A DNA stretch of 16,685 bases from a bacterium (GTDB lineage Bacteria; Bacteroidota; Bacteroidia; Cytophagales; Thermonemataceae). The translations under genes and the position numbers were made by a program. Every line of letters begins with the position of its first letter. The stretch's first letter is position 1. The DNA lies in contig JANYGM010000299.1 in NCBI GenBank assembly GCA_025362415.1, positions 1-16,685 on the forward strand. The letters run 5' to 3'. The notes under the pieces were generated by a model. That model did not search any database. It saw nothing but the letters and a program-made list of their open reading frames with translations, and had not been told where the DNA came from. This document shows, one piece after another, positions 1-6,666 of the stretch.

Positions 1-141
1 ATAAATATCAAAACCACCCCTAACCCCTCCTTAGGAAGGAGGGGAATTTTACTCCCCTCCTTTTTAAGGAGGGGCTGGGGGTGGTTTTTAGTGCCAATTT
101 ATTGTTAAATACTTGATAATCAAACTATAAAAACTCTATTA
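1..141. repeat. Palindromic repeat, partial copy of the 9030-9212 foldback element
   Basis: Positions 1-141 match 9072-9212 with one visible mismatch (a G/A in the right arm). Positions 12-86 form a G/C-rich module: an outer stem (aaccacccc with its complement near 78-86) enclosing two hairpins with cccctcc/ggagggg stems. The right flank holds TTGATAATCAA (113-123) and ends in ataaaaactcta, which is the terminal inverted repeat in the full copy. The left end is cut by the window edge. It holds no plausible gene. Very probably a non-autonomous element; which transposase would move it is unknown. Confidence 0.8.
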
Positions 142-328
142 TGAATGAATACAAAATTCTTGTAGTCAAATGATTATGTATAATTTTGGTCAAATAAAAA
201 CATAAACTAATGATAACAATCTACTTAAATATTATTTTTGTTTAGATTATTATGCACTTACAAAAGTACAAAAAAATAACCACAAAAATCTAAAATCTTT
301 GTATGTTAAATTTATTGACTTTTTTGCT

Positions 329-336
329 TATATTTG
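329..336 (+). promoter_or_regulatory. Candidate -7 box for the glycosyltransferase
   Basis: TATATTTG fits the Bacteroidota -7 consensus TAnnTTTG and lies 46 bases before the ATG at 382. No good TTTG is seen 19-21 bases upstream, so this is only a candidate. The rest of 142-381 is AT-rich with nothing else recognised. Confidence 0.4.
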
Positions 337-381
337 TCAGTTAAATAGTCAAAACACTCAAAATAGTCTTTTCAATAAATA

Positions 382-1266
382 ATGAAAGTTACTGGATTTA
401 GTTTTATTCGCAATGCCAACCGCTATGATTATCCTATTTTGGAGGCTATAAAGTCTGTTTTGCCACTTTGTGACGAGTTTATTATCACCGTAGGAAATTC
501 TGAAGATGGAACTTTGGAACTTATCCAAACGCTACTTTCTGATAAAAATTCCTCTAAAATAAAAATCATACAAACCATTTGGGACGACAACCTGCGTGAG
601 GGCGGAAAAGTGCTTGCAATAGAAACCAATAAGGCTTTTGAGGCTATTTCTGCTGATACGGATTGGTGTTTTTATATTCAAGGAGATGAGGTATTACACG
701 AAAAATATATCCCAATCATTAGAAAAGAAATGCAAGATAACCTTCAAAATAAAGAAGTAGAAGGGCTTTTATTTAAGTATTTGCATTTTTATGGTAGTTA
801 TGATTATGTGGCAAACTCTCGTAATTGGTACCGCAATGAAGTGCGTATTATTAGAAATGATAAACAAATAAAATCTTATAAAGATGCGCAAGGTTTTAGG
901 AAAAACGACCAAAAACTTGCTGTAAAGCTAATTGATGCCTATATTTATCATTATGGTTGGGTGAAAGACCCATTTGTAAAAAGCGTGGAACAAGAGAAAA
1001 ATAAGTTTTGGCACGATGACAAATGGCTTGCTGAAAATGTAAATACTTCTCCTAATGTACGTTTTGACTATTCTAAGATAGATTATTTGGATATTTTTGA
1101 AGGCACCCACCCACAAGTGATGCAAGAGCGTATTAAGAAAGCTAATTGGGATTTTAAATTTGACACAAATAGCAAAAATTTTACACTAAAAGGGCGTTTG
1201 TTGCACTGGATAGAACAAAAAACTGGTTGGAGAATTGGAGAATATAAGAATTTTAAGAGAATTTAG
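382..1266 (+). CDS. Glycosyltransferase family 2 protein
   Basis: A 294-residue soluble protein with the look of a GT-A fold, family 2 glycosyltransferase. The N-terminal strand (MKVTGFSFIRNANRYDYPIL) is followed by the typical pattern of a helix and a strand (DEFIITVGNSEDGT, residues 31-44) where these enzymes bind the nucleotide sugar. Near residues 97-103 the strand FYIQGDE stands where the metal-binding DxD/DADE motif normally sits, so the motif is atypical but positioned correctly. No membrane segment or signal peptide is visible. Enzymes of this type usually transfer sugars in lipopolysaccharide or capsule synthesis; acceptor and sugar cannot be told from sequence. It is a lone plus-strand gene, convergent with the EamA transporter gene, and not in an obvious polysaccharide cluster. 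The ATG at 382 fits the start of the conserved domain. Confidence 0.8.
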   Translation: MKVTGFSFIRNANRYDYPILEAIKSVLPLCDEFIITVGNSEDGTLELIQTLLSDKNSSKIKIIQTIWDDNLREGGKVLAIETNKAFEAISADTDWCFYIQGDEVLHEKYIPIIRKEMQDNLQNKEVEGLLFKYLHFYGSYDYVANSRNWYRNEVRIIRNDKQIKSYKDAQGFRKNDQKLAVKLIDAYIYHYGWVKDPFVKSVEQEKNKFWHDDKWLAENVNTSPNVRFDYSKIDYLDIFEGTHPQVMQERIKKANWDFKFDTNSKNFTLKGRLLHWIEQKTGWRIGEYKNFKRI

Positions 1267-1315
1267 TATTTCCAATTACATTTGCTACAAAAAAATTACG
1301 AATTATGGCTTTTTT

Positions 1316-1341
1316 CGTACTTCCAACTTCGTACCTCAAGA
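1316..1341. repeat. Short copy of the TACGAAGTT-type repeat at the end of the transporter gene
   Basis: Read on the minus strand, this stretch contains TCTTGAGGTACGAAGTT, a 17-base word found again at 9782-9798 on the plus strand. The TGA inside it is the stop codon of the EamA gene. The following bases continue in imperfect repeats of the same word (GGAAGTACGAA). The rest of the 1267-1335 gap shows no convincing terminator hairpin. Confidence 0.6.
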
Positions 1342-2256
1342 CGCTTTATTGACAATCACAACACCCAAAATAATTACGCTCATTCCTACAAAATGTGCCA
1401 AATGCAATGTTTCACCTGCATACATTCCCCAGCAAACCGCCACAATAGGTACAAAATAAGTAACAGAACTTGCAAAAATAGGTGACGACATTTGGAGCAT
1501 TTTATAAAACAAAATAGACGACATACCAGTCCCAAAAACACCCAAAATAACGGCATATCCCAAACTCTCATTTGCACCTTCCGCAGTTGTAAGCCTTGTA
1601 ATAAAATCAGTAAAACCAAAAAGATAAATAATAGCCAAGCTGCCAATCATAGCAATAGAAACGGTTGCAATATGCACAGGATTGATTTCTGAAAGATATT
1701 TTTTAGTAATATTGATATTAAAACCGTATAAAACTGTAGCCAAAACGACTAATAAAGCATAAGCATTAAGAGAAACTTCTCCTTTTTGGTTGATAGTAAT
1801 CAAAATAACACAACCTGCAAAACCCAATAAAAGACCCATAAACTTCATCAGTGAGGTTTTTTGCTGGAAAAACAATGCACCAACCACAAAAGTAAAACAA
1901 GGGGTAAGCGAGTTGAGTATTCCAGAACTTGAGCTATCTATGTGCATTTGCGCAGCCGTAAACAAGAAAGCAGGAATAAAACTGCCCAACATTCCAGAAA
2001 GAAAGAAGTATTTGAGTTTACTTTTTGGCACTTTTTGTATATGAAAAACCGCCATTCCTATCACGACTACCCACGCAGAAGCCATACGCAAGGCTGCCAC
2101 TTGTTCAGACGAATAAACAAGTAAAGCCTTTTTCATAAGTATAAAAGACGTTCCCCAAATAAAGGCTAGTATGACGAAAATCACCCAAACAATATTTTGT
2201 ATGCGTTCTTTTGCTGGTTTTTCTATAATTTTTGCATTGCTTGCAATAATTTTCAT
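1336..2256 (-). CDS. EamA/DMT-family transporter
   Basis: A 306-residue protein with about ten hydrophobic segments in two homologous halves (roughly residues 22-165 and 170-304), the two-EamA-domain layout of the drug/metabolite transporter superfamily. The first helix has the usual FIWGTSFILMKKAL pattern, and conserved prolines and glycines lie in later helices (IPAFLFTAAQ, SSGILNSLTPCFTFVVGALFF). Family members export amino acids, nucleotide-related metabolites or drugs across the inner membrane; the substrate is unknown here. The start at 2256 gives a short cytoplasmic N-terminus and fits the family length. No TAnnTTTG box is visible between the upstream terminator (2304-2335) and the ATG. 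The gene may therefore depend on read-through from the PFG micro-ORF promoter at 2487-2518. Its stop codon lies inside a short repeat shared with 9782-9798. Confidence 0.85.
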   Translation of the reverse strand: MKIIASNAKIIEKPAKERIQNIVWVIFVILAFIWGTSFILMKKALLVYSSEQVAALRMASAWVVVIGMAVFHIQKVPKSKLKYFFLSGMLGSFIPAFLFTAAQMHIDSSSSGILNSLTPCFTFVVGALFFQQKTSLMKFMGLLLGFAGCVILITINQKGEVSLNAYALLVVLATVLYGFNINITKKYLSEINPVHIATVSIAMIGSLAIIYLFGFTDFITRLTTAEGANESLGYAVILGVFGTGMSSILFYKMLQMSSPIFASSVTYFVPIVAVCWGMYAGETLHLAHFVGMSVIILGVVIVNKAS

Positions 2257-2303
2257 AAGTTTTTATTGTCAGAGAGTGGTAAAACAAAGTGCAAAGGAAC
2301 GCA

Positions 2304-2335
2304 AAAAAATCCAACTTATTGCTAAGTTGGATTTT
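2304..2335 (-). terminator. Rho-independent terminator between PFG micro-ORF and EamA gene
   Basis: A perfect 13-bp stem (2306-2318 with 2323-2335; AAAATCCAACTTA type) with a 4-base loop, followed on the minus strand by an unbroken T run. It begins about 35 bases after the stop of the 24-codon ORF and about 50 bases before the EamA start. It could simply end the micro-ORF transcript or act as an attenuator for the transporter. The hairpin is directly visible; the regulatory role is inference. Confidence 0.85.
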
Positions 2336-2370
2336 AAATTTTTCTTTGATTTTGAATAATCTTTTAGAGA

Positions 2371-2445
2371 TTATTTTGTACCAAATGGCATTCCGAAAGG
2401 TGAGCCAAATGGCATTCCAAAAGGGTTTCCGAAGGGAGTTTTCAT
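2371..2445 (-). CDS. PFG-repeat micropeptide (24 aa), possible leader peptide
   Basis: A 25-codon reading frame (ATG 2445-2443, TAA 2373-2371). The peptide is MKT followed by five tetrapeptides, PFGN, PFGM, PFGS, PFGM and PFGT, then a final K. The five units use different synonymous codons for Pro (CCC, CCT, CCA), Phe (TTC, TTT) and Gly (GGA, GGC, GGT), so the repeat is kept at protein level rather than being a fresh DNA duplication. It has its own unit: a strong Bacteroidota-type promoter at 2487-2518 and a terminator at 2304-2335. There is no signal peptide or membrane segment. I do not recognise the family. Two readings are possible: a stand-alone small protein, or a Pro/Phe/Gly-rich leader peptide controlling the EamA transporter downstream. 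A weaker hairpin (2355-2375, 8-bp stem) overlaps its stop codon. Confidence 0.65.
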   Translation of the reverse strand: MKTPFGNPFGMPFGSPFGMPFGTK

Positions 2446-2486
2446 AGTTTTTTATTATTTTAGGTGATAAGTAACTGATAACACCG

Positions 2487-2518
2487 CAAATATACAAACT
2501 ATATTTGGAACTAACAAA
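2487..2518 (-). promoter_or_regulatory. Bacteroidota-type promoter for the PFG micro-ORF
   Basis: On the minus strand TTTG (2518-2515), 20 bases, then TATATTTG (2494-2487), matching the -33 TTTG / -7 TAnnTTTG consensus in sequence and spacing. The expected transcription start near 2480 leaves a leader of about 35 bases before the micro-ORF ATG. It lies in the gap after the broken gene that ends at 2532. Confidence 0.7.
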
Positions 2519-2531
2519 TATTTCCCAAATT

Positions 2532-4336
2532 TTATTTTGCTTCGTTGTATTCCATAATTGCTTCTACTTTTTTAGCAATATCTGCAATAGTGCCATCATT
2601 TGTGGCAACTCTTTCGTATCTAGTTTGCGACATTCTTTCAAAAAAACCTTTTTTCTTTCCAGTATTTCCTTTTTTATAGGCTTCTAAGAATGGTTTGTTA
2701 TCCTCAAACAATTTCTCTATATCTGTATTAACCAAGTATTTAGCATTTCCATCACCTTTTCTAACTAGGTATTGTGGATTAGAAAGTCCATTTTTAACCA
2801 TTTTATCAAGTCTGATTTTTTGCTCATCTGTTTTTGCAGTAGCAATAATGTCAGATGTAGATTTCCTATGAAGGCAAGTCCTCCGTCAATATCATAAAAT
2901 TTATATATTTCAATTTTGCCACTTACAAATTTTTCTGCAAAATACTTTTGAGGGACAGGCAAGCTATTTTTGTTATTTTCAGAGGCAATTTTCAGAAATT
3001 TAATACTTTCAAAAGTCTTCCCTGCAAATCCTTCGTGTGCGTCATCAGCAAAAATAATAGTTTGATAAGTTTCTGGTTTTATAGTTTTATCTTTTTCGCC
3101 ATTGACCATTACATTTTTCAAGTTATTCCCAATATTGATGTAGCTAAACATATTCATATCCACAGTACCTTCTAAAGTGCCTTCTTTTTTGCTAATAATA
3201 GAGATTTTGCTTGCTTTAAAGTTAAAATCAACGCTTTCTAACTCTGTTTTCTTTACTTCTGCTTGTTTAGCATTACTTTTAGCAAATTCTAGCGCAACAG
3301 ATTCAGGCATTTCATCTTGTTTTTTCCAAGTAAGCGGAAAATGCCTAGATTTAAAGTCATTGGTAGTAAGTTGTTTTTTTGCTTCTTCAATTTCTTTGAG
3401 AAGTCTTTTTCCGTCTTTTTCATCATAGTCATTTTCTACTACTTTTTGTGCAAACCTACTAGCAGCATCAAAATCTTCTAGTATAAAATGCAACAAAGCA
3501 GCTGTATAAAAGCCTGCATAACGCATTTTGCGGTGTTGTTTATCATCAGCTGCATATTTACCTGGTAAACCTTCAAAATATTCTAAAACTGCTTTTGCCT
3601 CTTGCTTAGGCGCAACAAGCGAGGGGTTTTCCGCTACGCAAAGAGGAACTAATTTTTCTAATTGTGCAAATTTAGCATTAAAAACATCATTTTCTGGATG
3701 TTTTTTGGAATCCATATAATAGAAGGTAGGCTGTGCCAAAATATTTGTGTAACCCACTTTTTGAGAAATTGAGCTAAAGACACTTTTTATAAAACTATCA
3801 AATTCACTTCCTACCAGAAATTCAGCTGTGACACTTGATAAAGCACCACTTGCCGCTTGAGCGTTTGTATTGGCTTGCCCTCTATATTGTCTTGGCATCA
3901 TTGAAGTTGCACCAAAAGTCTTAGAATGAAGTAATTTAGCATTTTTTGCATCTGTTGCAGTTGCCGTAAAAGTTAAAACATAATCAATTGCTGGGGTATA
4001 AGACGGAGGTGTAGTTTGAGCGACTTGTAAGTCCCTTTTTATAATACCAAATGTACTTAGCTCTATTTTAACTAAAATACGTCCACCTGTATTAAGACGA
4101 GTGAAACCGTCAATGAAAGAGGACTCTTTAACAAGTTGGCTTGTAATGTTACGTGGAATAGTAGAACTGACAATTGCTTCTACCGTAAAAGTACGTTCAC
4201 TTTCAGGGTTTATTGGCTCTTCTGGTAGTCTAAAATAAGAATATGGCACTTTTTTGCCATCTAAATCAACTTTCTGGGCGAAAATTTGTGCTGCTTGCAA
4301 AAATATACAAAGCAGTAAAAGTAATTTTTTGTTCAT
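2532..4336 (-). pseudogene. Secreted protein of unknown function, broken by one frameshift
   Basis: Two overlapping minus frames make one protein. The first runs from ATG 4336 and stays sensible to about residue 491 (…DGGLAFIG), then reads 32 unrelated residues to a stop at 2765. The -1 frame continues naturally from about 2864 (KSTSDIIATAKTDEQKI…) to the stop at 2532. Adding one A in the GGAAAT run at 2861-2866 would restore about 601 residues. Residues 1-20 are a signal peptide (MNKKLLLLLCIFLQAAQIFA, then Q). Residues about 200-320 look helical and TPR-like (Ala/Tyr/Leu spacing), and the N-terminal part looks beta-rich. I do not recognise the family. A one-base sequencing error cannot be excluded; no slippery heptamer for programmed frameshifting is seen. 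Confidence 0.75.
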
Positions 4337-4394
4337 TTTGGAATTGATTTTGGAATGAATGTAGTGAGATTTTGTATTTATTTCAAATCTCGTA

Positions 4395-4402
4395 CAAAGG
4401 TA
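4395..4402 (-). promoter_or_regulatory. Candidate -7 box for the secreted-protein gene
   Basis: The minus strand reads TACCTTTG, matching TAnnTTTG, about 58 bases before the ATG at 4336. No clear -33 TTTG is seen at the right distance (the upstream DNA is a poly-T/A tract), so confidence is limited. Confidence 0.4.
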
Positions 4403-4450
4403 AGTTTTATTTTTTATATAAAAAAATAAAAAAGAAATACCAAAATAATA

Positions 4451-4500
4451 AACAACAAAAAACCTGCTTTAAAATTATTTAAAGCAGGTTTTTTGTTGTT
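4451..4500. terminator. Strong bidirectional terminator after atpC
   Basis: A perfect 23-bp inverted repeat (4451-4473 with 4478-4500) around the loop ATTA. The G/C core is ACCTGC/GCAGGT, and A/T tails provide a T run in either direction. It starts 16 bases after the atpC stop, so it ends the atpD-atpC transcript. No plus-strand gene reads into it. Confidence 0.9.
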
Positions 4501-4515
4501 TGATATTCTTAAAAA

Positions 4516-4764
4516 CTATTTTTGGATACCTTCCGCAAGAAGTTTGATAGTATTATTCAAAACTTCTACAACGCCACCTTCCACAATCATAACGGTTTCT
4601 TTGTTGTCTTGTGTTGTATATTTCATCTCACCTGTATTAAGCGTAGAAATAAGGGCTGCGTGGTCTTTTAGTACCTGAAAAGAACCTTTTTTGCCAGGGA
4701 AAGTAGCAGAAACTACTTCTCCTGAAAATATCAATTTATCTGGTGTGATTATCTCTAAGTGCAT
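4516..4764 (-). CDS. atpC: ATP synthase F1 epsilon subunit
   Basis: The protein is 82 residues and begins MHLEIITPDKLIFSGEV, the N-terminal beta-sandwich of epsilon. It contains the conserved FPGKKGSFQVLKDHAALIS block (residues 22-40) and the strand VEGGVVEVLNNTIKLLAE near the end. Bacterial epsilon is usually 130-140 residues; the short form lacks the C-terminal helical hairpin, as is common in Bacteroidota, so hairpin-type self-inhibition is not expected. A further in-frame ATG at 4830 would add 22 residues, but these only translate the CACTACTCACT repeat array, so 4764 is chosen. The subunit belongs to the central stalk with gamma. It lies downstream of atpD across a 136-base repeat-filled spacer; the other F-type subunit genes are not in the window. 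Confidence 0.93.
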   Translation of the reverse strand: MHLEIITPDKLIFSGEVVSATFPGKKGSFQVLKDHAALISTLNTGEMKYTTQDNKETVMIVEGGVVEVLNNTIKLLAEGIQK

Positions 4765-4765
4765 C

Positions 4766-4900
4766 TTTTTTTTAGTGAGTAGTGAAGTAGTGAGTAGTGA
4801 GTAGTGAGTAGTGAAAAAGTCGTAGTACAATGTATTTCACTACACACTATTTCACTACACACTATTTCACTACACACTATTTCACTACTCACTAAAAAAA
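4766..4900. repeat. Inverted array of 15-bp words between atpD and atpC
   Basis: The right half holds four 15-bp units from 4833 to 4892 (three TATTTCACTACACAC, one with CTCAC). The left half (4774-4815) holds the opposite-strand words GTGAGTAGTGAA and GTGAGTA in tandem. The outer ends are a perfect 20-bp inverted repeat (4767-4786 with 4881-4900), so the spacer RNA can fold into a long imperfect hairpin. The same unit, with one base changed, is found at 16611-16685. It fills almost the whole spacer from the atpD stop to just before the atpC ATG. Confidence 0.85.
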
Positions 4901-6409
4901 TTATTTTTTGGCTTCTGCAATCAATTTTTCACCTTTTGCAGCTGCTTGTTCAATAGTTCCTACAAGGTTAAATGCAGCTTCTGGAAGGTGGTCATATTTA
5001 CCATCCAAAATCATATTAAACCCTCTAATAGTGTCTTTAAGCTCTACAAACTCACCTTTAAGACCTGTAAACTGCTCCGCAACAAAGAAAGGCTGCGACA
5101 AGAAACGCTGTACACGTCTAGCTCTGTTTACAACTTCCTTATCTTCATCAGAAAGCTCATCCATACCCAAAATAGCAATAATATCTTGAAGTTCTTTGTA
5201 TCTTTGTAGTGTTTCTTTTACTCTTTGTGCAGTGTTATAATGCTCATCACCTAAGATTTTTGCACTCAAAATGCGAGAAGTAGAATCTAGTGGGTCAACG
5301 GCAGGATAAATACCAAGTTCAGCAATTTTACGAGAAAGTACCGTAGTTGCGTCCAAATGGGCAAAAGTAGTTGCTGGCGCAGGGTCAGTCAAATCATCTG
5401 CTGGTACATAAACGGCTTGTACTGACGTAATAGAGCCTCTTTTAGTAGAAGTAATACGTTCTTGCATTGCGCCCATTTCAGAGGCAAGTGTAGGCTGATA
5501 ACCTACCGCAGAAGGCATACGACCAAGTAGGGCAGACACTTCAGAACCAGCTTGTGTAAAACGGAAAATATTATCAATAAAGAAAAGAATATCATTTCCT
5601 TTGCCTGTTCCATCTCCATCACGGAAATATTCAGCCATAGCCAAACCAGAAAGTGCTACTCTTGCACGTGCGCCTGGAGGTTCGTTCATCTGTCCAAATA
5701 CAAGTGTAGCTTGTGATTTAGCAAGTTCTTCTTTATCTACTTTTGTCAAATCCCAGCCACCAGCTTCCATTGAGTGTTTGAAAGCCTCACCGTATTTGAT
5801 AATGTCTGATTCAATAAATTCACGCAAAAGGTCATTTCCTTCACGTGTACGCTCACCCACGCCTGCAAACACAGATAAACCTGCATAAGCCTTAGCAATA
5901 TTGTTGATAAGTTCTTGGATAAGAACGGTTTTACCCACACCAGCACCACCAAAAAGACCAATTTTACCACCTTTTACATAAGGTGCAAGCAAGTCAATTA
6001 CTTTGATACCTGTATAAAGAATTTCTGCTGAAGTTGCCAAATCCTTAAATAAAGGTGCTGGAGCGTGAATAGAACGACCATTTTCTTTGCTTGGTTGCTC
6101 AATACCATCAATGGCATCACCTACCACGTTGAAAAGACGACCTTTCACAGCATCTCCCACAGGCATTTGTATAGAACGTCCTAAGTCTAATACAGGCATT
6201 CCACGTTGCAAACCGTCTGTACTATCCATAGAGATAGCACGCACACGGTCTTGACCAAGATGTTGCTGACATTCTAATATTACTTTTTGCCCGTTCTCTT
6301 TCGTAATTTCAAGAGCATCAAGGATTTTTGGGAGTGTTGAGCCTTCCGCAGAAAAGCTAACATCTACCACAGGACCAATTACTTGGGTAATTTTACCAAT
6401 ATTTGCCAT
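4901..6409 (-). CDS. atpD: ATP synthase F1 beta subunit
   Basis: 502 residues, full family length. This is the catalytic subunit of F-type ATP synthase (ADP + Pi to ATP, driven by rotation of gamma). The start MANIGKITQVIGPVVDVSF is the usual beta N-terminal barrel. Walker A GGAGVGKT is at residues 154-161, the catalytic glutamate in GVGERTREGND is near 186, Walker B-type ILFFIDNIFRFTQAGSEVSALLGRMPSAVGYQPTL lies around 275-310 (only part needed for recognition), and the DELSEED loop appears as DELSDED near residue 420. The ATG at 6409 is supported by the whole N-terminus. atpD and atpC form a two-gene minus-strand operon apart from the rest of the ATP synthase genes, a known arrangement in this phylum. 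Confidence 0.98.
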   Translation of the reverse strand: MANIGKITQVIGPVVDVSFSAEGSTLPKILDALEITKENGQKVILECQQHLGQDRVRAISMDSTDGLQRGMPVLDLGRSIQMPVGDAVKGRLFNVVGDAIDGIEQPSKENGRSIHAPAPLFKDLATSAEILYTGIKVIDLLAPYVKGGKIGLFGGAGVGKTVLIQELINNIAKAYAGLSVFAGVGERTREGNDLLREFIESDIIKYGEAFKHSMEAGGWDLTKVDKEELAKSQATLVFGQMNEPPGARARVALSGLAMAEYFRDGDGTGKGNDILFFIDNIFRFTQAGSEVSALLGRMPSAVGYQPTLASEMGAMQERITSTKRGSITSVQAVYVPADDLTDPAPATTFAHLDATTVLSRKIAELGIYPAVDPLDSTSRILSAKILGDEHYNTAQRVKETLQRYKELQDIIAILGMDELSDEDKEVVNRARRVQRFLSQPFFVAEQFTGLKGEFVELKDTIRGFNMILDGKYDHLPEAAFNLVGTIEQAAAKGEKLIAEAKK

Positions 6410-6456
6410 ATTTTGTATAGTTATCTATAAAATAAACGCTTTTGTATTTCAATGCG

Positions 6457-6464
6457 CAAATGTA
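6457..6464 (-). promoter_or_regulatory. Candidate -7 box for atpD
   Basis: The minus strand reads TACATTTG followed by CGC, matching TAnnTTTG, about 48 bases before the atpD ATG. The upstream region is a poly-T tract without a clear -33 TTTG at 19-21 bases. A second TATATTTG lies further up (around 6526-6533). Confidence 0.45.
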
Positions 6465-6531
6465 AGAAAAAAAACATAAAAAACAGCTATTCAAAAAAAA
6501 TAAAATAAGTGATGCACAAATATAGTTCAAA

Positions 6532-6574
6532 CTAATATCATAAAATATTGATAATCAGTATTTTATGGTATTAG
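6532..6574. repeat. Large imperfect palindrome centred on TTGATAATCA
   Basis: Two 21-base arms (6532-6552 and 6554-6574) match 19 of 21 when one is reversed and complemented, around a single A. The centre contains TTGATAATCA (6548-6557), a word repeated at four other intergenic places in the window. A smaller hairpin (GATACTA/TAGTATC, 6601-6618) follows. The palindrome lies between the end of the MFS gene and the atpD promoter. No T run follows it, so it is not a classical terminator; it could be an operator or element remnant. Confidence 0.6.
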
Positions 6575-6666
6575 CTTGCATTATCCTACTGTTTTGTTTT
6601 GATACTACGTTTAGTATCTAATTCTGAATATTTTTTGTATTTACATCATATCTCTCATATCAAACC

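Noticed and set aside
2105..2497. 130-residue minus-strand frame across the EamA start, terminator and micro-ORF
   Set aside because: It runs through the terminator hairpin and overlaps the EamA coding start in another frame, and its sequence is not protein-like; the PFG micro-ORF explains the region better.
2765..2870. Programmed -1 frameshift in the secreted-protein gene
   Set aside because: No slippery heptamer at the switch point and no obvious stimulating structure; a lost A in a short A run is simpler.
4765..4830. Upstream ATG extending atpC by 22 residues
   Set aside because: The extra residues only translate the CACTACTCACT repeat; the conserved epsilon N-terminus starts at 4764.
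5601..5888. Antisense frames of up to about 95 residues inside atpD and in other large genes
   Set aside because: They are shadows of strongly supported coding sequences, with no family features or promoters.
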